Origin: Nymphaea colorata
Lineage: Eukaryota; Streptophyta; Magnoliopsida; Nymphaeales; Nymphaeaceae
Direction of reading: 5' to 3'
Assembly: GCF_008831285.2 (NCBI RefSeq)
Contig: NC_045142.1
Location: forward strand, 1,803,001-1,867,000
DNA: 64,000 nucleotides
Part shown: piece after piece, positions 48,388-60,077 of the stretch
How the letters are laid out: the number at the start of each line of letters is the position of its first letter
Position numbering within the stretch: position 1 is the stretch's first letter
The notes under the pieces: generated by a model
Database searches by the model: none
Told to the model about the DNA's origin: nothing
Seen by the model: the letters and a program-made list of their open reading frames with translations, nothing else
Program-made: the position numbers and the translations under genes

Positions 48388-49109
48388 GTATCATTTTCCT
48401 CATCCTCCTTGAGCTTCTCTTTTCTTCCGATTTCCTCCTGCCTCGCGTCTCCACTTGTACACAAATCCGGGAACTGGAATAAGTTTACAGTACAAATGGT
48501 TAATCTGCATCATAAGATGAGCTACCAGGAATGATAATGATGGAAATAATGATATCGAGAGTGATGGTGATAAAACCAATTGTATAAATTGCATTTCCCC
48601 ATCAGTTGTTCTCATCATCAAGTTCTCATCATCAAGTTCTCATCATCAAAAAAACAACAGTGAGAAGAAGTACTGCCAGACAATTTGATGGTGGTCATCA
48701 AAATGTAGCAATAACAGCAAGCAGCAGCAAAGAAAGAAGAAGAAGCGAATATTCATTGCTCTTCTTATTGCATCCATGTTTCTGAGAGAAGCCCAACTAA
48801 AATTATCCAGTACATCCGTCACTGCGACTAAGCTTCATAGCCTCTCGCTCTCTCTCTTTCTCTCTATTATGAAGAAATGAGCTAACAAAATTCAAATTGT
48901 TAAATCTATTTCAGGGAAAGAAAACGAACAATTAGAGAACGCGAGATAAGGACCATCGTTTGATCTGTGTACACATACATTTGATTAATGAAACTATCAC
49001 TCACAGAAGCAAAACACACGCGCACACCCTTAGAGAAATGAAGAAGAAGACTACCACTCCTGAAGGACTAACAAAAATACCTAAAGAGAGAGAAAAGAAA
49101 AGGGAAAAA
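46343..49109. other. Intergenic and 3' flank of the AHL gene
   Basis: Holds (GA)n at 46705-46735, a (TA)n-(TG)n run at 47122-47212, (CT)n near 48365-48387, a CCATCCATCCGT-like stretch at 48149-48195, and a 16-bp unit (TTCTCATCATCAAG plus two) repeated three times at about 48607-48648. No gene is supported. The part just below 49110 is the expected 3' untranslated region. Confidence 0.5.
47122..47212. repeat. Compound (TA)n-(TG)n microsatellite
   Basis: About 60 bp of TA followed by about 31 bp of TG. Confidence 0.95.
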
Positions 49110-50105
49110 TCAATATGGTGGTGGACGTGGAGCAGCCCAGCCGTAGACGTCGTGGGGCATCTGCCCGTTGGGCAGCAAATTGGGCGGCAGATTGTAGATG
49201 GGCAGCGAAGTAGGGTCGGGCAGGCCGTGTTGCTGCTGCCCGCCGCTTGTTGCCAAGCCACCACCACCATTACTACCACCGTTTGCTCCGCCGCTCTGAG
49301 AATTGTTCACTCCTCCGCCGCCGGAGGACGATTGCTGCTGCTGCATTGCGAGGTTCTCGGCCTCCTCGTCTAGTGGCAATCTCTCATAGGTAGCGTTGCT
49401 GAAGGTCGCGGCAATCACCATGACCGGGCCGGAGGCGATGAGGGCGCCAACGACGCTGCCGCCCACGACCTGGCCCTGGCCGCCTGCGAGGTAGATCGTG
49501 AGGCCGGTAGCGCCGGGTGGAGAAGGAGCGGGGAGGAAGGCACCAGAGAGGGAGAGGATCTCGAAGCGGCCGGGGAGGGTGACGACAGCGCCGGGGGCTG
49601 CCGGCTGGCGAAGAGTGACGTTGGCGACGACGCCGCTGCCGCTGAGGAGACAGACCCCTCGCTGGCGGCGCCGGGCAAAGTTGGCGACGCTCTCCACGAC
49701 GTCGCTGCCGCTTGCGATCTCGAGGATGTGGCTCCGGAGGGCGTTGGGGCTCTCGCGTGTGATTATGATCGGCGGCTTTGGCTTGTTCTTCGAGCCCGGG
49801 GGCCGGCCGCGGGGACGTCGGCCCCCGGCCTCGACGATCTCGGTGCCGGTAGCGTGTTCGTCGTGCTCGTGGTCCCCTTCGCCAGCGCGGCCTTCGTTGT
49901 CCTCATCATCGTGCCCGGCGCCGTTGTTGACCGCGGCGCTGCCTGAGGGGTCATGCTCGCGCTTCGCCGGAGCTCCGAGCCGTCCAAGACCCGCCGGCTC
50001 TTCTTCTGAGTTGTGGAGGTGGAGGCTCGGTGGGGCGAGCGCCGGTGCCGACACCGGATCCACTCCCCCGAGCCCCACGCTCCCTCCCCACCACCTGTTC
50101 GCCAG
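49110..50105 (-). CDS. AHL: AT-hook motif nuclear-localized (AHL) protein, no ATG start
   Basis: From CTG (50103-50105) the frame gives 331 residues, a usual length for type-I AHL proteins. Residues 96-110 are the type-I AT-hook ([15 protein letters not shown]), which binds the minor groove of AT-rich DNA. Residues about 119-245 are the PPC/DUF296 domain, including LRSHILEI and [12 protein letters not shown], which mediates trimerisation and partner binding. A Gln/Gly/Ser/Asn-rich tail ends APRPPPY. AHL proteins act in the nucleus on chromatin and transcription and limit growth. The start is odd: the family often begins MANxWW, and here the matching codon is CTG in LANRWW, with G at -3 and G at +4. 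The frame stays open upstream to a stop at 50484-50486 with no ATG. I place the start at CTG by family alignment. Confidence 0.85.
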   Translation of the reverse strand: MANRWWGGSVGLGGVDPVSAPALAPPSLHLHNSEEEPAGLGRLGAPAKREHDPSGSAAVNNGAGHDDEDNEGRAGEGDHEHDEHATGTEIVEAGGRRPRGRPPGSKNKPKPPIIITRESPNALRSHILEIASGSDVVESVANFARRRQRGVCLLSGSGVVANVTLRQPAAPGAVVTLPGRFEILSLSGAFLPAPSPPGATGLTIYLAGGQGQVVGGSVVGALIASGPVMVIAATFSNATYERLPLDEEAENLAMQQQQSSSGGGGVNNSQSGGANGGSNGGGGLATSGGQQQHGLPDPTSLPIYNLPPNLLPNGQMPHDVYGWAAPRPPPY

Positions 50106-50640
50106 CTCTTCCTTTGTCCTCACCCCTTTTTTTCTTCCTTCCCTTCTTCTGCTTTGCTCTCTTATTCCTTTTTTTCTTCCACTTATTCCTTTCAGCTGCT
50201 TCTTCTTCTTCTTCTTCTTCTTCTTCTTCTTCTTCTTCTTCTTCTGCTGCTGCTTCTTTCCTTCTTCCCTTTTTCTTCTCCTTCTTGCTGTTCCTTCTTC
50301 TTCTTCTTTGGCTGGCGCTGTTGCTTCGTATGCTACTTGTACTTTTCTGTTGGCTCTTCTGTGTAAAGAGAACAACCTGAAGAAGATCTCGAAAAGGAAG
50401 GAGGGCCCGAGCTGGGGAGTCGAGAATCTTTCTCTCTCTAGTTCAACACAGCACCGGAATGAATCGAACTCAGCTGTGGTGAATCACCGTCGTGTTGAGG
50501 CTCTTTTTGCAGCAAATGAGTGGGCTTCCCTTGTGGCCTAAACAAAGAGAGAGATTGTTATTCTTCCCTTTCTTCTTCTCTTCTCTCTGTTAATGTACGA
50601 AGAAAAAGGCGGAAGATGGGGATGGAGATATGGAAGGAAC
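50106..50640 (-). promoter_or_regulatory. ATG-free leader of the AHL gene with (GAA)n tract
   Basis: Upstream of the CTG the minus strand is purine-rich, including about 14 GAA/AAG triplets (50202-50244). If translated in the AHL frame it would read as a long Lys run. I find no ATG in any minus-strand frame between 50105 and about 50640. This fits a 5' untranslated region, not coding sequence. There is no pyrimidine tract near 50105 that would serve as a splice acceptor. Confidence 0.55.
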
Positions 50641-52986
50641 ATAAAGAGCAAGATTCAAGACAATGATGTTTATCAGGAAAAAGAAGAGAGAGTACAAGTA
50701 TTGATACTTGGTCTAGCAACCCAAAAAGAAAATCTAAAACTTCGACAAGAGTATGGCGAGAGAGTCCTTGTTCTCCCACAAGATATTGTCATAAAAAAGG
50801 AAAAAACAAATGGGGACAAAGAGAGTCATATAGGTGTAGAGAGAGAGAGAGAGAGGGACTGTACCCTAAACAAGTTGCACCACTTATATATCTAGGGAAG
50901 AAAAAACAGAACCCTAATAAATTCCAACAACAAACCAAAGGAAAAAAAAAAAAAGACAAACAGAAGAATTTAAACTTTAAACACCTTTCCACATCCCGGT
51001 CACTCTCTCTAAAACCCTTTTAAGAACAGCAGAAATTTTTATATGCATATATATATATATATATATATTACTTGATTAGAGAGAGAAAGAGCAGATGGGG
51101 AGAGAGAGAAAGAAGATGTATGAATATAGGGGAGATTTTCTTTGTACGAAATTCATAAATTTAATACATTCACCTGAAACCCAAAACGCCCCACAAAAAT
51201 TTCATTAAAAAAAGCAATAAAAATTTAAAGAAGAGGGGAAAAGGTGAAGAGGTGGGCAGGGAGGGGGTACAACCTACAGACTACAAAAGGCGATCTTCTT
51301 CGGGAAATCTCTCAGAGAGTTCCCTCTTTCCCTCTCTCTTCCTCGAAAGAAAGAGGAAGCGTGTGGGTGTTGTACTATCTTCTCAGAAAGCCAGAGATAG
51401 AAGAGAGAAAAAAAAAAAAAGAACAAGGAAAGAGAAGAGGCAGACCGTTAAAACTATGCAGAAAACCGATACCAACTATCATAACACAACTATAAATGCC
51501 TCATGAGAGGGAGAGAGAGAGAGGGGAACAATGTTTCTAGAGAGAGAACGTGGTGGTATTACTGACAGGTAAAGGCGGTTTTCCTGTTGCTGGTTTTGGT
51601 GAAGATCCTGGTATTTCCTCCTCCTGAGCTCTGAAAGCCGGAGTTTTTTTTTTTTTTTTTTTTTTTCCTGCCTTAGAGAGTCGTGCAGCGTGGTGGTGGT
51701 GGGAATTGGGAATACGTCACTGTCTCGTGTCCCGACATGGGTATCGAATGCCTAGGCTTTGCTTAATAATAAAGAAATCCAGATTTCGATCATAACCAAA
51801 GAGAATGCTTAACATTTCGATATTGATAAGAAGCACCTAACAGTTAATACTAATAATAAAAAAAATCTCAAAGTTATCTTCTAAAGATGGGCACGAGTTG
51901 GTTGATCCTACCGTTTGAACGAGAGTTGAAACTCTCTTTTTTTCATTTTTCTTTTGTCTTCGGGTTCTAGAGCTGAGTTGGTGTTTGAAAACTAGAATTT
52001 CATGAATTAGTTTACAACACAAAAGAATAGAGACCACAGGAGTCGAATTAGAGATATGCCACCTATGCACCTCCAACTTGCCCATTGCTATTGCAGAAGT
52101 CCTAAACACACTTATTCGACTTGTATCATTCAAGTTAACCATGGTTAAGCCCCAGTATGCCATATATTTTGCTCCTCACACGGGACTATGTGTTGGTATC
52201 AAAGACAAACACAAATAAGAAAAACTTTTACAGTTTTTTGAGTGACATACTAAAAAAAACTTGGTTTTGTAAAAACCTGGTTGGTTGGGAAAGTTTTTAG
52301 ACCCTACATAAAAGCTGGGTTTTATCAAAATTGGGTTTGCGCAAAACACAATTTTGATGTCATCTAAACACGCATGAAACAGTGTTTTGCAAGTGAAACC
52401 TGATTTTGCACTTTAAAACCTAGTTTTGTGGTGTCATCTAAATGCCAATAAAAGATTGAAAACATAGGCGTGCCTCGAATATAACCAAAACCTTAGGTGT
52501 GTTTCTGAAAAAGAATCTTAATAATGAAAAGAACTTTTCTTTTTTTTTCTGGTCATGTCTTCATTGGGTTAACCTATCTAATCGTGCTTAGCGAGTTGAT
52601 TATTTTATTGCTAATGAAGTGATTCCCTTCAATTTTCTCTTTGTCGTTTGTGCCATCTTTACCGCCCCCACACACAATAAAAAAAAAAAAAAAAACCATA
52701 GAGTCTAGCACACTATGTCTTAACGGTGTATTTTTCAACATAGTTAGTCAACAATCCCGCACAGTTTGTCCATTTCACCCTCGAAACGGCAGCTCTAAAG
52801 CTTTCCTAGGGCGTGTTTGATTTCTTGAATAATAAAGTTTGGTCCCAAATGTTCTGGATTTTCAATCCGAGCTCTCGAAGTAGGAGGCTATAGTGCTTGT
52901 GTTAATCTTGAAGAAAATGTCCAATATTTTGGCATTCATGTTTAAGTAGGAGCGATTTGTAGCGCAAACACATGCATTCAACGTAC
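50641..52986. other. Upstream of the AHL gene, GA/CT-rich, no gene seen
   Basis: Many short GA and CT runs lie up to about 51560, and a 26-base T run near 51641-51666. Further AT-rich DNA follows. GA-rich sequence at this position may be part of the AHL promoter or leader. Confidence 0.45.
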
Positions 52987-53171
52987 CAGTAGCGGAGCTA
53001 AGTAGGGGCTGGCATGGGCCACAGACCGCACTAGCCAATTAAAAATTTCATTTATATGACTTACAATTACAACATAACATGATCACTTAAAAATTTACAT
53101 GAGATGCCTACACCAAACCTGAGCTAGTGATTCGAGTGCCCTTTCGCCAAAAGATCTTGGCTCTGCCACTG
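52987..53171. mobile_element. Small TIR element, CAGTRGCRGAGC ends
   Basis: The left end CAGTAGCGGAGCTAAG pairs with the inverted right end CAGTGGCAGAGCCAAG at 13 of 16 bases over 185 bp. Such CAGTGGCGGAGCC ends occur on many plant and animal hAT (Tip100-like) non-autonomous elements. I find no matching 8-bp flanks. Confidence 0.5.
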
Positions 53172-53445
53172 CTTTTGACTTTTTATTCACTTATCAAACA
53201 TGCGATAAAAGAAGGTGAAGAAGGTTTCACTTTCTCGAGGTAGGTTGACCTAAAGCCTCCAAGTTGAAGCTAGCAATCTTAGACTTCAAGGTTTGGAGTC
53301 TAAGTTGCTTGGCGCGGATTGGAAGTGACAGGAAGACTTTCTTGATTGATAAGGAAAGGATTGTGAGGGTTTCAATTGGATGAACAACTAAAACAGGGTG
53401 TGGTCAAAGTGCGCCTCAAGTGACTATGTTTGGGGCCTTCTCAAG

Positions 53446-53606
53446 CAATAGCGGAGCTACATGTAGGCTGGTATCGCAACAAAAAACTTCTTTATTTTTA
53501 TATAAATGCCTTATAATTATTTACTTATTTATATACGTTGTGCCCTATCAAAAATGAAAATTTCTACCACAGTGCCCCTTAGCCAAAAAATAGCTTTCCT
53601 CACCAT
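53446..53606. repeat. Second copy of the CAGTRGCRGAGC family
   Basis: CAATAGCGGAGCTA, then TAGGCTGGTAT, ATATAAATGCCTTATAATTA and GTGCCCCTTAGCC follow the order of the copy at 52987-53171 in the same orientation, 460 bp away. The right end is decayed. Confidence 0.45.
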
Positions 53607-53910
53607 TAAAACCAAAATTGACCTTAAAAGTTGAGGTGGAGAAAGTGTGGGCAGTTGCCCGCACGAACCAGCACAAGTTATTTTTGACATAATGGTCGAA
53701 AAAGTCTCATTTTCTTACTTGCATATTGGTGCTCCCGGCCATTGACTTTTAAAAGGTCTGCCCCTCAATTAGAAATGTATGGCTCTACTAATTGTTCAAG
53801 TTTTTTTCTTATTTGAAATGAAATTCATATACTTGTAGGACATTATGCACCATTGTTTAATACAATGATGCGATAATAAAGGTTCTTTGCCTACATTACA
53901 CAAATTAATA

Positions 53911-53946
<36 letters not shown>

Positions 53947-55230
53947 TAAGCTTCATTTGAAAAAGCACCTGAATGAGATTAGCAAGAGAGTCGACTAGCT
54001 AGCTAGAAAGTGGATCTTCGTTATATCTGATAAGTCTTAATATCATATAGTTAGCTCATGATTGGCCCCAGTCACATACTTGTATGTTGATTATAAAATT
54101 AGATGGTGAATTAATTAAGTTAGCTCGAACGGTATGAGCTTATCCAACTTTCCATATGATCCCCGTAAAAGAAAGGAGGGCAAAGCAAAGTGAGATTATT
54201 CTTTTCATACGATTGAAATTTAGAACCATTGGCCTCGTGGGTGGTTAATGAACAGGTAATTTTGAATGAGAAAAAAAAGTACATGTCTCCCTACTCTTAG
54301 GATCTATTAAATTAAAAATTGTCATTTAATGGTACTTTTGATTGGAGAAAAAGCTGAAATGATATTATAAAATAATTATCGTGTCTGTCATTTCACCACT
54401 GAATGCTTTTGAAGGACGCTTGTCCAGTAAGCATTGGTTTGGAGGTAGGTTTCAAATAATATTATAAAATAATTTGCCTATATTTTTATTTTATATTATA
54501 GTTACAAGCATCCAAGTGAAAGACATTATCTTTCAACTGAATCTCTTTTATGTAATCCACATTTCCTTTTAGTATATGCCCACAACCTGGGTCCCCTTAA
54601 AATCACTTTACTCGTTAAAATAACAGTCTTATATATATATATGTATGTATGTATATTCATGCCCAATATAAGCCCCATATTGAACCACATTTAAAGTCTT
54701 GCTTATTTGGGTGGTTACCATATATATTTACTATTAAACATAACACTTTAGCTGAAGAATGTATAGTAGATCTTCTCAAGTCTTAAAACAAACCAAAATT
54801 TTAGAGCCATGAAAGAACTGATCATAAGGGATTTAATTTGAAGGTTTTCATTAAATAAATATTTTTTTTTGGAAAAAAGTATAATTTTGTCGTCCGCTAA
54901 AATTTGTTTGGCTCCTAATAACTATTATTCAGGACTTTATCGGAATTTGGCCGTCAAAGGGGACGTGAAGAGTAGGCCGCTTTTAGGGTATGTCCAGGAA
55001 AGGACATTTAAGTCATTTCACATGTCATTTTAAAAGCCGTCCTCGTAATTTGCCAAATTTTGCGTTTCGGCTTTTGAAATTTGAGCTCCAGAGCGACCAA
55101 ACCGCCACCAACCTTTCTAAAGGGTGACGGAAGTACCAAAATACCCTGATTTTTAACGTCGCAAGAGGCCAACACTGTAGGGGTAATAAGGTAAATAAAA
55201 AGCGTCGGATGGATGGAAGCGTTTATGGGC
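53607..55230. other. Intergenic, no gene seen
   Basis: AT-rich with (TA)n at about 53913-53943 and a short TATG run at 54636-54655. It becomes CpG-richer from about 54950. Confidence 0.5.
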
Positions 55231-55570
55231 CAAAATTTTGACTGTTTCGATTGGCCGGCGTGCGCTTGCGGTGACTTCGGCGTCAGTGGCTGGCAGTTTC
55301 GTAAATAAGCGGGGTGACGTAGGGGGAGTTTGGTCATTTCGGAAAAGAGGTGGATGGTTTTGACCGGGGGTGCGAGAAGTACAGAAGAAGGCTAGCACGT
55401 TTTGGCGGGCGCTTCGGACGGGTTAGTGGAAAGAAGGACGAATGTGGCTTTTGACTATGTGGGGCTACCCAATTCACCCTTTGACCGCGGAAACGCGGCG
55501 AGGTTTTCTCCCGAGATTTGACCGAGCGGCGCCGTTCACATTCGTTGGACCCTTGACTATTCGGTGGTGG
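55231..55570. promoter_or_regulatory. W-box cluster in a CpG-richer patch
   Basis: Six TTGAC cores lie on the plus strand at 55238, 55360, 55451, 55481, 55518 and 55553; three are TTGACC. TTGACC/T is the core recognised by WRKY factors. Base composition is clearly more GC-rich than the flanks. No gene is recognised on either side, so regulatory function is only a possibility. Confidence 0.35.
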
Positions 55571-56001
55571 CGTGAGGATAAATACGGAGGAAGAAAAACG
55601 CGGGCCGATATTTTTGAGGTCAAAACTTTTGAATATGTCGGTGGTCTATTTCTCGCTTTCGTCGTCCTTTTCTTTACTTTTTTTTTGCTTTTCCTTTCCT
55701 TCAACGAATTTAACGGGAAAAAGATTGACTAAACAAAAGCGATATGTCGACGGTAGACCCTTCTCTTTTAATATTATTTCCGTAGGTGCCTCTTTTTTCT
55801 CGTCATTTTCCAATCTGGGGATTTCAATCCGTAGAGCTTGAAATCAGATTGACTAAGACAGATGCACCCGTTCCACCAATTATTGCATTAGTATTTGAAC
55901 TAAATTCTGTAACTTTTTCTTTTGGGGTTTTCGTTTCACCCGTTGGCTAAAATCAAGCAAATCTTGATTTTTTTAATGATCTACTTGTATGGAAAGTTGA
56001 G

Positions 56002-56045
<44 letters not shown>

Positions 56046-56524
56046 GTTAAAATAAAATAATAAAAAAATTCTGATGTCTAAAATGAGTAAGAGGAGTCTT
56101 ATCATATCGAAAGGAGCAGAAAAACCCTTCATTCCCTCCACTTCTCTCATATATCTTAGAGTCTTGCAGTCCATCTAACTTAGGCACCGTGTTTTACCAC
56201 TTAAAGCTAAAAATGTATTAATTTGGGTACCATTAAGCTATTCCCTCCAAAAGGCTAATTTAGCTTTCGGATTCCCATAAGTTGAGTTATTCAAATTTCA
56301 TGCATCGATAAAGGAAAAAGAACAAATTTTGAAATAGTTATATTATTTCATTTATACATCATATTTTCATACATTTATACATTTCTTATAAACTCACCCT
56401 GCTTATCACAGCACAACATTCGATGTATTGTATATTTAATCATGTCTATGTATATGTGGGAGAAGGAGAGTTGGGAACACTTTGGCCTACCACGTATAAT
56501 AAAATCTGAACAGCAAAAAACCCA

Positions 56525-56573
<49 letters not shown>

Positions 56574-57555
56574 AAGAGAGGGAAAAGGGGGGGACACTTT
56601 GGTCTACCATATATAATAGATATATAATAGTGTAGAGGGCAAAAGCCCAAAATCGAATTGTGGAACTCATCCTCGCGTCTTCATATGGAGGGGACAATGA
56701 TGCTGCGGGACCCACGCCCTAAGGCCTTGCTCCTGGACGTGCCCCATGTGTCGTGCGGTCCCCACCAGATTCCCTTCTTCTTTCCCCCACCACACGTTCT
56801 TTGTGGACCCTCCGTCCCCACCCCTATATGACATTTATACCATCTAATTTCCTTTGTATTTCTATGATATTTAATATTAAAGAGAGGGAGAAAACATTAA
56901 TCTTGATTTCGAACTTAGCTCGGGTTCATATAAGCCGAGCTCTATGTCTCCTTTGAGTGGCAAAATCGACCGATCCACCCACCCACTATACTATTATAAA
57001 TTTAATTGTACATACTAATGACACCAACCACGCGGTACAGCCGGTTTAGCCAGTTGAGTGTTAGGTGGCTAGTCAGTAGTTCAAATTTCGTAGGTGCTTG
57101 TCCACTATAAAAGCCTATACATGTTAGAATTAAAGAGCTTTCAACCGCCTAGCCATGTCAGGACTGGCTTTGAGAGTTGAATGCAAGCTTTGATGGGCAT
57201 GATTAATTGACTTAAGTTTAATTTGACCCACGAAAAGCAGTTATGAAATAATGTGTAAAATAGGAGATGGATTATTTTATGCATGAGCAAGAGGCACACG
57301 CATGCATGTGCGTGTGGGGGCACAAGCACAAGTGCATGCACTGCGAGGGGCATGTGGCCTCGCTAGGAGCTACGGCGCCACATGACGCAAGTTGAGGTGC
57401 GAAGGAGTGGGGTCCAACAAGTTGCCGTATCGGACCCACCTTACGCTGATGATTCAGACCCAAATGCTGTCTTATCCAGGTCGCTTGGGCTTGGTGCTCA
57501 CAAGTCTTTATCCTCTAGCTGTTTCTTGCGTAGCATTAATGAAGGCTGCTATGGG
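55571..57555. other. Intergenic, no gene seen
   Basis: Contains (TA)n at 56004-56038 and 56529-56566. The second is flanked by two similar blocks reading ACACTTTGGYCTACCA. A weak tRNA-like B-box sequence (AGTTCAAATTTC) lies near 57084. Confidence 0.45.
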
Positions 57556-57633
57556 TTGGATATCTTAGAGACAGGACCTGTTTCAAAATCCGATTTGGAT
57601 ATCTTAGAGACAGGACCTGTTTCAAAATCCGAT
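57556..57633. repeat. Perfect 39-bp tandem duplication
   Basis: Two identical 39-bp units (57556-57594 and 57595-57633), starting TTGGATATCTTAGAGAC. A plus-strand frame of 127 codons from ATG at 57382 reads through both as DILETGPVSKSDL and DILETGPVSKSDS. That frame has no recognised family and is not called as a gene. Confidence 0.93.
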
Positions 57634-59999
57634 TCAGCAGTAAGAACACTTTGTAACTATTATACGAATGAGTGTAATGTTTGGTGTAGAACTCGATTCA
57701 ATTCCAAAAGCAGTTTGGCATTAAGAAAACCTAGTGAGTGTTTTATTGCCTTAAATTTGAGGTAAAATATAAAGTAGATTCAACGTCCAAATAAAAACAG
57801 TATAACTCACGTGGCAAAGCGACAGAAGGCTAATAGCATTAGAGATAACATAATGGATCTGAGTATGACTAGTAATCAGATCCAAATATCTTTATAATTT
57901 TGGCTATTTGGATTTGAGTAAATCCAATCCATTAACATCCCCTATTTGGATTGACTTGATCATCAATTTTACAACTCGTGCATTTAGCAGGAATCGACAA
58001 CCCAATCCACTCACAGCCCTAAATATATTATTAAACTCCTATAGTGCTTAACTTAACTATGATTTATGTCGGACGTACCATCTTTTTCGAAATCATAATG
58101 AACACTTGCAAGTAAAAATACAAACTAATATTAATATAGTTCTTAGAGGGACCCATGCAATCCATATTGATTATGGTAATACATTAGCTTTATATAAACT
58201 ATGACATTATTTAAGTTCACAAGGCAATGAGTTACTTTTTTTTTTTTATGTTTCTCTTTTGCCCATGTTGAAAGAAACAATATGTTTGGTTCTTGTAGTA
58301 TAATATAAATGGGCTTCTCTTAGAGAAAAGTACAAGCATCCTCGTAATCGGAACATGTCCTTCAATTATTAATTTGGTGCTTACGTTTATAGTTTATGAG
58401 GTGACTTATATGTCCATATTTAGCGCATGGAGGGCTACATCTCACTATCTCCAGTGAGTGAAATTCCACATTTCACCATGAATATATAGTCTTCACTAAT
58501 GTTTTTAGTGACATTTTTATTGACATATTTTCCGAGTTAACTAGATTGTCTTCTCCAATACAAAGGAATGACACCCACATGAATCGAAATGATGATTAGA
58601 CTTTCACTGGTTCAACTAAATAGTATGGTGGTAAATGGGTCAAAGTTCTTCTCATATCCATATCCGCTGTACCATATTCGATTTTGTCATTTTGATTCCG
58701 GCTCGATAAAATGAACTACAAGGCTAACGACAGGTGGAGGCGGTGCCGGAGAAGGGACCAACTGAGAGATGACACGTGGCACTGGAAAGGAGAGATGATG
58801 AGGGGGACCAGGCTAAACGGATCGGGCCTAGCTCCCCGTGAATGGTGCCGAGAACCCGTTAACATTTATATTATAGGGACATGAACCAAGAGGGGCATCA
58901 TCGCACTGTGCAATGTATTGAAGGGTCAGAGTCCGCCATGGTCGGTGGGCCCACCTGTTCCATGTGACCAAAACTTGGATACTGCGCCGGTTTTACAACA
59001 ACAGAGGATAGATTTAAACAATATCAATGTGATATACATCAAGTTTTTATAAAAAAAAAGTTAGTCTTAGCGAGGTCAAATATCTGCCCCTAGTTTTGTA
59101 AAATCAACTTGAATTGGTCAATTAGAATCGAACAAGTGGCAAATCAATTTGATTCATTTATTAGCCAATACAAGAGCACCACCTGTCATGTTTTTTATTT
59201 TTATAACTTTTTAATATTTTAAGTTTTATTTATATACATTTTTTTCTTTATATATGCATGCATTTTTTTGCAATTTCTATTTTAAGTGGCATTGGATATA
59301 AAATTTTAAATTTAAGGGGTTCCAACATGCAAATAGAAAAGCCCAAGAGTAGGTCAGCCCGACCAAGCATTCAAACTAAGCCCAATTCAATGAAAAGTTT
59401 GGTCGTCGAACTACTACTGCACACAGTTTAGTTTAGCAGGGTTAGCTTCGCTGCGTTGGAACTTGGCCTGGAAGCAAATAATCTTCTCTCTCTCAGTCCC
59501 CTTTTTCTGTCAATCTGACAATCCTAAGTCATGAATCTACAATACCTAAACAATGCAACATGTTGTAGCAATTAGTATATATATATATATGCTGATGCAA
59601 CGATGCCTGGATTCCAGGTTACCGACCGTCCCAGCTCGGCCTGTTCCCGGAAGTTGACTTGGCCAAGAGATGCACCTACCAGTGACATTAGAAAACGTTG
59701 ACATCCGGAACAAGCTGGATTCAAAGTCAAAACCAAAACAATGAAAAATTTCTGGCCACTAATGGGGGGCCACTAAACTGTCCCTGGTTCTCATTTGCCT
59801 TTCCTTGTGGCCGGGCTGCGAGCTTAAGTCCTTCGTCGGAATCTTCTCAACGGCGCGCGTACGCAATCGGTGGGAAGTCGACCACACTAACTCCCATCCA
59901 TTGCCAATCTTTGTTTGTCATTATGTAAAAGATGGGAAGGAAGATAAGGTTTGGACATTACATCCCAATTGTTATATCTCCCATGCCATGCCCATACTT

Positions 60000-60046
<47 letters not shown>

Positions 60047-60077
60047 TTGTGTGTGTGTGTGAGAGAGAGAGAGAGAG
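60000..60077. repeat. Compound (TA)n-(TG)n-(GA)n microsatellite
   Basis: Three dinucleotide runs in direct succession with one interruption in the TG part. Confidence 0.95.

Noticed and set aside
48153..48482. Overlapping open frames on both strands around 48.2-48.5 kb
   Set aside because: Their residues come from CATC and CT simple repeats; no conserved domain.
50106..50375. N-terminal extension of the AHL protein with a poly-Lys run
   Set aside because: The upstream frame has only a TTG at its listed start, is low-complexity, and family proteins begin at the MANxWW position; more likely leader.
49498..50541. Long plus-strand open frame opposite the AHL gene
   Set aside because: It is the GC-rich antisense shadow of the AHL frame, with poly-Phe/Cys from the GAA tract and no family similarity.
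57030..57125. tRNA gene or SINE near 57084
   Set aside because: A weak B-box-like AGTTCAAATTTC is present but no cloverleaf stems or A-tail could be made.
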